Assembly (NCBI GenBank): GCA_024516155.1
Contig: JAJJXM010000001.1
Coordinates: 1,054,001-1,118,000 of the forward strand
Source of the DNA: Pyronema omphalodes
Lineage: Eukaryota; Ascomycota; Pezizomycetes; Pezizales; Pyronemataceae
Direction of reading: 5' to 3'
Length of the DNA: 64,000 bases
Part shown: one piece after another, positions 46,674 to 58,121 of the stretch
Position numbering within the stretch: the stretch's first letter is position 1
How the letters are laid out: each line of letters starts with the position of its first letter
Translations under genes and position numbers: made by a program
Notes under the pieces: model-generated
The model's input: only the letters and a program-made list of their open reading frames with translations
Told to the model about the DNA's origin: nothing
The model's database searches: none

Positions 46674-47895
46674 CTTAGGTGGCTTATGCATCTGGGTTTA
46701 GGGCATAGGGAGTAATGGCGTTAAAGTAGTTTTCGTATAATGATATCATCCGTGCATGATGAAAAGTACGTAATCAAAAAATCCAATACAGTCAGCATGC
46801 TATGTACTCCGCAATTGATAGTGATGCAACACCATACCATCTAGATGTCTCAACGCAACAAACCACTAACCTTAAAATATGCAATATAGTTCATGACCGT
46901 TAACTTGTAAGGATAAATCATAAATGAAAAATCCATAAGTTAAACTCTCGTCAGTAGTACTCAAATCTCATCACTAGAATTGTTACTACATATATACATA
47001 TTTACCATCGTTTATTTCCTCGCGGTGTCTATCTATCCACAAGCAAATAAATAAATAAATGTTTTTTAAAAAATGAGCAATTTTCCCCTCTATCTACATC
47101 TATGTATCCATCCTTCAAATTCCTGTTTTTCCTAACATCAAATATAACCTACCCCAGAAAAAACACCCTTACTCTTCACTTCAACATAACCAGGTTAACA
47201 TAATCACAAATGTCTTAAAACCATAGTGATAATCCATGATACTTGTATATGTATAACAAGTAAATTATTGATATTTTCGGTATCCGTAACTCCCCTCCAC
47301 AGCCTGCAACTCGAGTAATGTCTTTTTAGTTGTGGATGGAGTTAATGGCATGTAGGGTGAATTTGAAAGACGAAATGGGGGGGGGGGGGGGATTTGATTG
47401 ATGTTATAGATGATAAAAAGAAAAGTTCAGTACGAGGTGACTTGTGGGAAGTCATTCGGGAGAGATGAAGAGATGCGACGGGGTTGGGTGGGGGGTTTAA
47501 AAATGGGGTTGATTTTATAGTTCTCTATTTTTTTGCCCCGGGGGATTTAAGACGATCATTGAAAGATTTAACACCAAAGGGTCAAAACATTAGGTATATG
47601 CGTGAGTGAGCAAGTAGGGCTCCAGGGCACAGCGACGCAAGATGGATTGTAAATAAGAAGGACGACATTAGAGGGTCACGCTGTCAACCAACTACGACCG
47701 CTGTAAGGCGTTTCCTAGTGCGTCCTAAGTTTGAACTGAGCCTAGATATATAGTGAATCCGGAGCTGTGACATAACCTATTCATTGAGAATATTAATGAG
47801 AAAATAAATGAATAAAATAAATCTGTTCGAGTGAGAATTGTGTTAGTTTAAATTAAACATTATATTGACTAAAGTAACCCTACGCAATGTCCACA
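46674..47895. other. Gene-free spacer
   Basis: AT-rich, with a G12-14 run at about 47378-47391 and AAATAAAT repeats near 47045-47060. No gene seen. Confidence 0.5.
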
Positions 47896-47979
47896 CCCTC
47901 TGTGGTGTAGTTGGTATCACACCGGACTGTAATATTTGCTGCCATCCGTTGGTCACCGGTTCGACTCCGGTCGGAGGGA
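47896..47979 (+). tRNA. tRNA-Tyr (GTA), 11-nt intron, copy 3
   Basis: Identical over 84 nt to the copies at 14083 and 19165, intron included. The sequence GCAATGTCCACA just upstream matches copy 2 at all but one of 12 bases. A T6-8 terminator follows within ten bases. Confidence 0.93.
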
Positions 47980-48269
47980 CATTCTTTTTTCCTTTTTCAT
48001 CTCTTCATTTCCATTACTTCCCTCAAACTCATCTCTCGTTTTCTTATCCAGATATCACATCCCGATATCTTGATACAGCCAAAATATACAACTTGCATTT
48101 TTTTATATTGTGCTTTCAAAGCTCCAAAAGAAATTCCCTAGATTCTCGAGCCCCTAGTTTTTTTGAACGACGGCTCAAGAAAGCAAGTACACACAGTGAA
48201 ACCCGGTAAATCTATTCTTCATCCCGAAGGCAAGAAACGAAAAGGAAAATTAAAAGGAAATGAAAACAA

Positions 48270-48440
48270 ATGCTCCGCCCTGTTCTGTTCTGTCTTGCTA
48301 TGCCTTGTCCTTCTCCGCCCTGCTCTACCCTGCTATGCCTTTCCCTACTCTGCCTTTCCCTGCTCTGCCTTTCCCTGCTCTGCCCTCCCCTGCTCTGCCC
48401 TGCTCCACCCTGCCTTGCCTTACCCTGCCTTCATACGTAT
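48270..48440. repeat. Pyrimidine-rich 15-16 bp minisatellite (CCCTGCTCTGCC-type)
   Basis: An irregular array built from CCTTTCCCTGCTCTG-like units fills this segment, with the best-preserved copies at about 48335-48390. All frames are open because of the lack of A, which explains the overlapping Pro/Ala/Ser/Cys-rich frames; none is a gene. Confidence 0.8.
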
Positions 48441-48639
48441 CCCGTCATCACAGACGATATAAGCCGTGCCGCGCCGCGCCGCTTTACGCAGGTTAATTAA
48501 TATATTTCTGCATATTGAGATGTCTCACATGTCGTACGTAGCTGAGGGAGGAGGGGTTATTGAGTGTACTAGGTATACTGGTCTACTAGGTGTAACGAAT
48601 GGTACAGATGGCATGTATGGAAAGAGATGGAAAGAGATG

Positions 48640-48840
48640 TTAAGCGGGAATGCAGGGAATTGGGGAATTAATGAAATCCGGGGAATCCGGGGGCCGGCAA
48701 AGGGACATGAGAGAATTAAAAGAATCAAGGGAATCAAGGGAAATGAGGAAATAAAGGGAACGAAAATGGGCGGGTAAACCAAAAGAACCAGGGGGGAATC
48801 AATGAAACCCGGGGAACAAAGGAGATGCAGGGAAGCAAAA
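48640..48840. repeat. 9-bp periodic repeat (GGGAATCCA/GGGAATCAA type), purine-rich orientation
   Basis: Degenerate 9-bp units, such as GGGAATCAAGGGAATCAA at about 48728-48745, recur across this segment. In one frame they read GIKGIKG-type triplets. The consensus is the reverse complement of the 9-bp units at 49110-49900. Confidence 0.75.
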
Positions 48841-49035
48841 GGCTGTACTAGAGTACAGTACAGTATAAATGACTAATTAAAAGCTATACATACGTACATC
48901 TACCCAATATTTACTTCAAATAAGGGATCATCAACCCAATCCAATAAATACGAGGACTCCACGAAAAAGGAGGAAATAATACCCGGTACGTCCGATAGAA
49001 GAAAAACAAAAAACTGGGAAAGATGTCAATCAATC

Positions 49036-50010
49036 AGTCATCATCATCATCATTGAAGATCGTCTCTTGTATCAAATGTTTTCGGTAGATATCGACAATT
49101 AGAATTCCTTGGAGTGTTTAGGTTTCCCCGGGCTTTCTATATTTCCCTGGATTCCCTGGAATGTCTGGATTCTCTGGGTTTCCAGGGCTCCCCAAATTTC
49201 ATAAACTAACCGCTCAGTAAACTACGTATATACCTTAACCTGGGATCAATTGGTAAGCTACATATGCTGACATCACATCCCTTAGGGTGTGTCATTCTTT
49301 ATTGAAGATCGTCTCTTGTATCGAATCGTTTTTGTTTTGGTAGGTATTGATGATTGGAATTCCTGGATTCTATGGATTGCCGAAATTGCCTGAATTTCCT
49401 GGGCTGTCTGAGATCCCTGGACTGTCTAGGTTTCTGGGGGTTCTGGGGTGTTAAGATTCCCAGGACTTTCAGGGTGTTCGGTCAGGGTGTTCGGTGATTT
49501 CAGGGTTTCCGGGGCCCCAGGTTCTCAGGGCTTCCAATTTCACAAGCGAATAGCCAAACTACGTAATACCGTACCTTAACCCGGGCCAATCCGTTGATTA
49601 CATACGCTTGCATCACATACCCCGTGGCGGGTCATCCTCATTAAAGATCATCTCTTGTATCGAATTCGGTGCATATTGATGATTGGAATTCCTGGATTCT
49701 ATGGGTTGCTTGGATTGCTCAGATTTTCTGGAGGATTCTATGGATTGCCTGGATTGCCTGGGTGGGATTTCCTGAACTGGTTGGATCCCTGAACTGTCTG
49801 GATACACTGGGCCAAATTCCCAGGGTTTCAGGGGCTGAAAGAATTTCCGAGGCTTCTGCCTGGGCTCCCTGGGCTCCCTGAGGTGTCGGGTTTCCAAAAC
49901 TCCTCCTTGTGCTTCTTTCGGGGCTCCCCAAATTCCACAAGTGAACTTTCATACTACGCAATACCTTAAACCCGAACCAATCGGTTTGTTACATATACTT
50001 CCATCACCTA
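49036..50010. repeat. Three tandem 255-375 bp units, each with an internal 9-bp repeat core
   Basis: Units begin at GTCAT near 49036, 49291 and 49631. Each has a conserved head (ATTGAAGATCGTCTCTTGTAT, positions 49052, 49301 and 49640) and a diverged core of 9-bp TTCCCTGGA-type repeats. Each ends in a conserved tail (CTACGTA...ACCTTAACC-like, then ACATA...CATCAC). Unit length grows from about 255 to about 375 bp through core expansion. In one frame the cores read Gly-X-Y-like triplets, but stops interrupt them. Confidence 0.85.
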
Positions 50011-51387
50011 TGCCAGTTGAGGGTGGGCACAAACACGAGTTTGATAATAGTCAGCACCAGTATTCCAGAAGCTACTCTTTCCATTTCCATTTCCAGATCT
50101 CTATATTATATTTTTCCATATTAAAGATCTCCCCTTAGTTTCCCGGACACCATCAGAAGACGTCATAGATGGGAATAAGGATGAGAAGTGGGTATGTATA
50201 CACCAGGCACCCTTGTGAAAGATCAGCATTTCCTAGCCAGCCGGCTGGCTGCCGCTCGAGATAATTTGAAATGAAACTGTCCCAAGTCTGGGTTGTGGGT
50301 TCATTTATTATTTAGTAAGCTTTTGAATGAGTGTCGTCATAGTTTGAGAATCCATGTATTCAGGTTCTTCAGGTCCTTAGGTCTTCAAGGTCTTGAAGTT
50401 TTCCACTCTACACTGTACAGCTTTTTACGACTCAACATTCTAGATCGATGCGGTTCCACGAAATTTGAAAAATGGTTGGTTCCACGATGTATTCAAACAA
50501 TAATTTTAATTTTTCATAAAATAGTTAATAATCTATGTAGCTAGTTTCCAACTTCCTATTTCCTAGATTCATAGTCAAAAATAGATGTTTAAACGTATCA
50601 ACAAGGGTATATATCTTTCCAATCTGCAAATATTCAGCCCCATGTGTGTTCCCGAAGATAAGTAATAAGTAGCAGTAGTAGTAGTGACCATCATCAATCT
50701 TTCCCATCAAGCAATAAACAACAGAAAAAACAGAAAGAAAATAAGAGGTCTATCCAGTAAAGAACAAACAAAAATAGCAAACCCACCCGGATATCAGTTA
50801 ACTCAAGACAAATAAAATAAAGAAAAGAAAAAGTCCAATCAAAACATAATAACCCAATCCAACCACAAAGGAATGAAGGAATCCAAAATAGACAATAACC
50901 CTTTCCACGTCCGTGAAAATCGACAAAAAAAAAAGAGAAAAGATGCAGAAGCCTAAAACTACAACCGATAGCAATGAAGACAAAAACTTTATACATATAA
51001 ATCGGAAAAATAAATCTGAAAAAGACAATAGATGAAACGCGAAACCCTCACAACAAAGCTAGATGCCTTTATGAGGTTTCGTCGTAATTCCACCGCTATT
51101 CATATCATAAGCCTTCGTAATATATCCGCACAACAAAAATAACCAACTACAACTACAATCAACTAGACACCCTTAAATTAAACCAACGCAACGCAAGCGG
51201 CACACCCACATCTCCATTCCAATTCATATCTGTTCCAATCCCAGAAAGGCCGGAGGAGCTCATCATGCCAAAGGAAAACCCACTAAAAAAACCACAAAGC
51301 TATGCAAGCAATCACTCAACGCCCCGAACGTGCAAAAATGCTAGTAATCCCACCCAGAATCCTTCCGAGGAGCCCCCGGCCTTGTAG
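50011..51387. other. Spacer and 3' region of the histidine kinase gene
   Basis: The right half is A-rich on the plus strand and should carry the kinase 3' untranslated region. Overlapping Phe/Leu-rich frames on the minus strand at 50694-51028 reflect this base bias. No gene seen. Confidence 0.5.
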
Positions 51388-54300
51388 TCACCTGTGCCTA
51401 CCCCTTCCACGATGTTGTGCCCGCTCATCATGGTGCTCTCGATCCCTTTCCCTTTCTGGCCAAGTTTGTAACCGCGGTGCTGCAGGTTGCAGTCGTGGCG
51501 ATAGAGGGGTGGGTTCGGGTGCAACTGTCCTGGTGTTTGCAGACTCCTCCCCCGACGCTGCCGCTGCCGATGCTGACTGATCCACCTCCGCCGCCTCCTC
51601 CTGTCTTCTCTTTTCTGCCGCCGCCTCGGCCCTATCCCTTCTCTTTAATTCTTGAATTTCCCTATCGCCGATCTCAGGACTACCAGGCGGGGTACATCCC
51701 GCACTCGGCAAGAGCTCCTTAATCGTCATGCTGAGTTCCTTAAAGTCTACAGGTTTAGTAACATATCGACTGAAACCAGCAATAGCACACTTGTCCGCTA
51801 CGTCGCTCATGACGTTTGCTGATAGAGCAACAATCGGAACATGTGGCGCGCCCCTATCCTTTTCCCATTGTCGAATTTCGGCTGTCGCTTGGAAACCATC
51901 CTTGCGAGGCATATGCAGATCGCAAAGAATTAATCCGTAATGACCAGGTCCCCTTGAGAACACCTTCTCAACACATTCCTCTCCATCGCTTGCTGTTTCA
52001 ACTTGTAATCCGACCTTATCCAAGAAGCGAAGTAGCACCTTCTGGTTGACTGGGTTGTCCTCCACCAGCAACACCTTGTAACCCTTGTTGCCGACTTCAT
52101 GCTCAAGGCGAGTGAAAACCTTCTTCTGAGTTTCGACAACCTGCTGTGCTGAGTCCCTGTAACGGTCCATTGAAGCATCTCTTTCTTTGGTCGGATCGAA
52201 TATATCACCGAATCGGCTAGGTTTAATTGGCTTGTAGATAAATTGAAGTCGAGTTGCCAATTTGTTACAAGCGTCCGCAGCGTGTTGGAGGATTGCAGTT
52301 CTTTGCGTAGGGTTTGTAAGAACCAAAACAGTACTTTGGGAGTGGATTGGATTCTCCAAAAGATGTGAAAGCAAAGCTATAATTTCCAAGTGATCGGGAA
52401 GACTGATGACCACATGGGTGAATACAACTGGATTTTCTCCCGCAATGAGTTCCTGACATTTAGCAAACTTTTCCGCACAAGTAATCTGGTTAGCAATGTT
52501 CTTGGGAAGCGTGACCCTGATGTGATGGGAAATAGCAATCCGACTGTAAGGCTGTTCCGACACAACCAAGATGGAGAACATCGGCGGAGTGACCGACTTT
52601 CCAGGTTCCGATTCGGCAGAGACTTGTTTCGCGACCGCTTTGTTGTCAGGATCCTGGGCATCCCTCTTCTGCTGGATATCCTCCGGTAACGACAGGCGCA
52701 TGGAAGACGGATCAGTCGATGGGGGGAGCGAATACGGCTTCAGAGTCGGGTGTTCTCTTGGTGAATCGTTCGAGTGTGTCGACGTTGATGGCACAGAGCG
52801 AATCGAAGGGTTCGTACTCAATGGCGATGCTGTCGTAGAACTTGTTCCGTCGGTATAAGTCAACCCAGGAGGAGAATCTACAAACCGGTCCGCTTCCAAG
52901 ATGTGTTCAGAGTGTTCGGTCGCTGCCTGTGGATATTCGCGAGTTCCGGGCGAAGGTACGGCACTCGAGGTACCTGGCGTACTAGTATGTTCTGACGAAG
53001 CTTTCGGTATCTTGAACTTGGCACTTGCAATGAAAGTTCTAAACCAACTGTTAGTGATGATGCAGTAAAATTAAAACCATTGGCCAACTCACGATCCCTT
53101 GCCCTTCTGACTCCTAGCAGTAAGCTGTCCACCATGCAACTCTACGAGCTGCCTGGAAATAACCAAACCTAATCCACTTCCTCCATGTGCACGAGTGCTG
53201 GAGCCATCAATCTGACTAAAGGGTTTAAACATGTACTCTTCATCCTTGGCATCGAAGCCAGGGCCTGTATCGTGACATTCGAACTGAAGCTGGACTTCGT
53301 CCGACTTCAGGCCTTCGGCATGAATGACGGAACACCTGGAGAAAACCTCGCCCTCACCGGTAAACTTGATGGCATTCTGTTACAGTCAGTTTTTGTTCCC
53401 TCAATACATAAACTTCTTCGTTACTTACGCCGATGATATTCAGTAGAACCTGCCGTAATCTAACACGGTCACCGCAAACAACAGGAGGCACATCCGGATC
53501 GACGATGAAATTCAATTCGAGATCCTTCGTAATGGCCATGGTGCTCAAAAGCTCGTGTGCATCTTCAATGAGCGAGTTCATGCGGAACCATTCGGCGTTG
53601 AGACGCATCATACCGGCTTCTACTTTAGACAAGTCGAGAATGTCGTTAATGACGCTCAGAAGACCATCGGAACTCTGGGAAATCGTATGACAGTAGTCAA
53701 GCTGTTCACCATTAAGCGGGGGTATCGAGCAAAAAGGTAACCATTCCGGAAATGCCAATAAGAGGCGTCCCTGGTATTTCCCATAAGTCAATACAACTGC
53801 CAGTTTCTTATACCGCAATACCAAATGGGCGTAACTTACGAATTTCATGACTCATGTTCGCCAAAAATCTTGTTTTGCTGTCCATGGTTCTTTGCGCAGC
53901 TTCATTGGCCTCTTTCAGTTTCTGTTCCAGAAGTTTATGGTCGTTGATGTCCGTGCATGTTCCAAACCACAGTCCATCCTTGTCGTCGACCTTAGAATCA
54001 ACGCTGACACAACGAACCAAGTGCCATCGGTAATTGCCGTGCTTGTCTTTAAGTCGGATCTCCGTAGAATGGGTAGGTTTATCATTGTCATCATACTCTA
54101 CTTTGCCCTTTCCTTTTCGGTCACCAGACCACTCATGACCGCTTGGGCTCCGAGCTTCACCGGTCGATTCATGGGATGCTGCATCGAACATTCCAAGGTA
54201 GCTTCCGTCGCTACTAGGCAGGCAACATTTGTGTCGATCCGTCGGATGCACGTGCTCCATGAAACCGAGTCGCAAGGCTTGTTCCAAGGTCTGACCAGAG

Positions 54301-57300
54301 TATGATAGCCACTGTGTGTTCGCAAATGTAATACCATGGCTCGCTGTAGCCGCAAAGACAATCTGCGGGCTGGAGTTCGCCAGGCTTCGGTATTTCATTT
54401 CACTTTCAGCCATTTCTGCTTGTCTTGCAGCGTTGACCTCGGCCAACCGTTGGTCGTGAATGTCCATATTAGTACCAAACCAGTGGACAATAATGCCGCG
54501 TGGATCCCTCAATGGCACAGCACGAACCATGAACCATCGGTAGTCTCCGTCAAATCTACGGACACGCATCTGATGAGAGAACGGTTCGCCTTTTCGAACA
54601 GCGATTCCCCAATGGCGGAGATACTCATCCCTGTCCTCTGGGTGTAACGAATCCCAAGGTCCCTTCAAAAATTGTTCGGCCGTGATACCTCTGTAAGCCA
54701 GCATACGTGCGTTAACCCAAGTAATCTGTCCAGTATCCGGAATGGCTGTGAAGACATGAACGGGAATCGAATCGGTGATGGTTCGCAGTAGTCGATTCGA
54801 TGGGGGTGGCATCTCATGTATGTTAAGGTGGGCGCCTTTACTCCGCCTACGTTTCGGCGCTGAGGACGGCGATAGCGCAGGCAAACATTGAAAAGAGGAT
54901 GCCAAATCGGCTCCATAGGAATGCAAATACTGATGGCGGTGTCGGCTTCCGAGCTTTTTGGCTTTTACCCCCCGTTTGTAGCTCCTTTTGGGTTCTTCGG
55001 GCATGGGCGGGCGGCTACTACTGGGCTCCTTTCCTTTGTCTTCGGAGGCTTGAGTAGGAGTTACATCGTTCTCGTCGGCAATAAGAACTTCTTTAGGAGG
55101 CATGGAAGGAGGATTGTCGTTCGCAGGTGGGTTCTCGGTGGACTGACTATTATCTTTGGGAGCGTTAGATGTTTTGCCACTTGCCGTCTTCAAAACGGTC
55201 GCCAAACTTTTGTACAACTCGGGATGGGCACCTTTTGGTACAACAGTAGGTACAATACCGCTAGTCTGTCGACTAAAAATCGGCGGCACCCGAGCCCTTG
55301 AAAAATAACTATCACCACCTCCTCCACTCAAAGGACTCATCGGGGTAGCATTGGTGCTGCCACCCGACTTGTAGCCCTTGTCACTCCCGTACCCATGAAG
55401 TGGTAGCGGTACTCCACCTGGCGTTTCCGGTATTCCACCGGGACCTTCCCAAGGACTCGTGACATAGGAAATGGTGGGCGCACTGCTGCTCTCGGATGGA
55501 CTCGTAACGCTTCCGAGCAACGTTTCTTGCGATCGTAGATCGGTCATATACGATACCTGCCGTGGCATTTGCGGCCTTCGAGCTGCTCGCATCTTTCTCA
55601 GTGAATTAAGTTGGTTCAATACGTTGGTATGAGAACTGGCTAAAGAGTACGCTGTAGCAACCAACGGAGCAAAATGAGAGAGGGAATGAATGAGATTACT
55701 TGGATAGGGGATAACAGGAGAGAGCATCGACAAGATCGCAATTGGTTTCTTCGATTGCTTCCCAATCTCTTCAAGTGCTGTTACTGTACTTCCAAACATC
55801 TGCCTCTTTGGCGACGAAAATGCCGAGTCCATGGCGGATGCAGCACTTTGGTTGGGTCCTCTAGATTGGCTTGGGTGGACCAATGGAATATGTATTACCG
55901 TCCATGAGCTTTCGCATCCTATGGCATTCACGGGCTCTTGGGCTGAATATACAGGACTCTGTGCAGCGGGGTTAAAGGTTTCCTCGTCGACCTTGGGCTG
56001 AATCGTAAAGAAGGGATTTTCCGATGGATCAGGGCGAGGCGCCGGCGAAGGGGCTGGGGATTGGCTCCATGGGGAAGATATCGGCTGCTCGTATTCCTCG
56101 TACGATGAATAACGAGTTGGAGAATTAGATCGGGACTTTACGTGATGTAAATGTTGCTGAGTCGAATAATACTGTGAAACCGGGTTATGAGAATAGCTAT
56201 CTTTGGGTAACTGCATCTTCTTTTTCTTTCTCCTTCCCTTCCCGGCTAAAAATTGTGACGGAACGGCGAATGGCGATGTCGGTAAATCGAGCTTTCCGGG
56301 ACCTATCGTTGGCTTTGATTTAGCGGGCGACGTTGTTTTTGCGCTCTGAACATCCTTCCTTCGCTTTTCCTTCTCTTCTAAATGTGTTTTAATATCACGA
56401 TATTCTCGACTCAATACAACCGTCTTTCCCCGTTGCAGCACTCGACTCACGCCCGTTTCGTCAAGAAGCGCGTCTGCTTCGTAATTTAAAGGTTGGAGCA
56501 TTGGAAATACTGTCCCTCGAGTCGGTCCGTCGCCACCCTTGAACGCTCTTTCAGCCTGCTCCCTTCCTTCTTGGATGTCCATCTCCGATAGTACTGTTGG
56601 AGGCTCTGGAACGTCCTCTCCAGGCGATAACCCACTCGTTACAGAAATCCAGTCGGAATTACTTGCAGCATCTGCTTGAATGTCTTGTATTCCAACTGTA
56701 ACCGGTCCGAATGCTGGATCAGGGCTGGTATCGATCGGGACAGGATCTGTTTCCTCATCCATTTCGTTCCTCAATTCCATCTGTCCACTATCTTTATCCA
56801 CACATATATTAGGGGGTGGCTCTTCTTCCTTAGGGATTGCCACACCTTGAGATCCATCCTCTTCTTCGGAATATTCTCCACCATCTGGGTCACCTACCCG
56901 GTGTTGGTCGTTGCCCATATAGGTCAGAGAAAACCGATCGTCATCTGCAACATTAAAAGTGGCCTTTTGGCCCCAGGGAGTGTTTTCGAGATCTGTCGAG
57001 TCGGATGGTACTGCTAGTGTCACTCTTTCTGCTTTATAACAGGTTGTGGCAATGTTGACGACATTGCTCCAAAAGGCTTCGACTCCGGGTTCGGAATGTA
57101 ATAATAGTGTTAACTCGTACATATTTGGTGAGGGAAACTCGGGATTCTCGCATGTCGACGCTGGTTGGGATCCTAAAGGGTGAAAAGCCACGGTCGCAGG
57201 TGTTGGCGTGCCAGACGGTAGTAATTTATCCAAAGGTCCGGCACCGGGGGAATTAAAGGAAGCACCGATACTGGCCGAGGACATACTTCTCATGGGGGGA

Positions 57301-58121
57301 AACGGATATGCGGGAGAAATTGCCTGTTGAGAGCTATGGTGCTGCGGTGGCGGTGCGTGGTACGTCGGAGAGGTCTGCTTCGTTGCCGCAGAACGGGCAC
57401 TCGCGGTAGACGACGGAGCTGCTTTTGGAGAGGCTGTAGGTGCAGACTCTTGCGGTGATGCGTCGTTACTCGGTGGCGGAGGCGGCGAGTTCGAAGCAAG
57501 AGTAGCATGGTGTAGGCGACTCCGCTCTCGCGCTCGATTTTGTGAACGCATCACTGCCTTTGGAGCAGTTAGAAACCGGGTGGTCCACTTCGCAAATACA
57601 GCGGTGGCGATGGCGAGAGCGAGAACCAAAAAGTCCAAAGCACCTAGATGAAGGGTAAATACCTCTTTCAGACTCTCAAGCGTCTGGAAGCCCTGCGTTG
57701 GGACTCCAGCGTTTGTCGACCCAGACTCAGTTCCAATCGTGTTCCCACCAAGACCTCCTATTGACATCCCCGAACCTAGCCCCCCGAGCCGCGTACTCGT
57801 TGCAGCTGCTGCCGCTGCCGCCGCTGCCGTGATCTCGGGGTCTTGGATGCTGGCCGCGTTGTGAGGATACTGATGGTGAAGGTGATGGCGCGACAGCGAG
57901 GCGAATGTGGCTGACGCCGCGGAAAGGTGGGGAAGATGTGGGGGTGTTGAGACCTCTATAGTCGTGGAGATAGAAGACGGTGTTGTTGTCGTTGGTGTTG
58001 TTGTTATTACGGATGGAAACGACGATCCAGCCGAATTATCGTGTTGTAAGTGCAGATAGTGTGGAGGAGAGGGAAGTGCTGATGCCCGGGATGTAGGGGG
58101 CGATCGGGGCGGCGAGCTCAT
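51388..58121 (-). CDS. Large PAS-containing hybrid histidine kinase (single-base frame break)
   Basis: Minus-strand exons: 58121-53840, 53770-53429, 53376-53093, 53038-51388, about 2185 aa once one base is discounted. A low-complexity N-terminal region contains one hydrophobic segment (about 160-178, FLVLALAIATAVFAKW); a long disordered part runs to about 1100. Two PAS domains follow (about 1105-1230 and 1240-1410), the first with the PAC-type block FDGDYRWFMVRAVPLRDPRG. Then come the HisKA H-box ANMSHEIRTPL (His1425) and an ATPase with GNAIKFTGEG, DTGPGF and GGSGLGLVISRQLVELHGG. The C-terminal receiver has VLLVEDNPVNQK and phospho-Asp in CDLHMPRKDG (about 2010), plus Lys in YVTKPVDF. Such proteins autophosphorylate and pass phosphate to Ypd1-type HPt proteins. 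Oddity: a run of five G (plus strand 53718-53722) breaks frame just after the H-box; four would keep it. All other exon phases agree. Confidence 0.9.

Noticed and set aside
48260..48500. Overlapping Pro/Ala/Leu-rich frames suggesting a secreted repeat protein
   Set aside because: All forward frames are open over a pyrimidine minisatellite; no signal peptide or coding bias.
48466..48777. Collagen-like small protein with GIKG repeats
   Set aside because: Explained by the 9-bp purine repeat; related cores nearby contain stops, so coding is unlikely.
50694..51028. Phe/Leu-rich minus-strand frames resembling small membrane proteins
   Set aside because: Produced by A-rich plus-strand sequence in the kinase 3' region; no start context or conserved motif.
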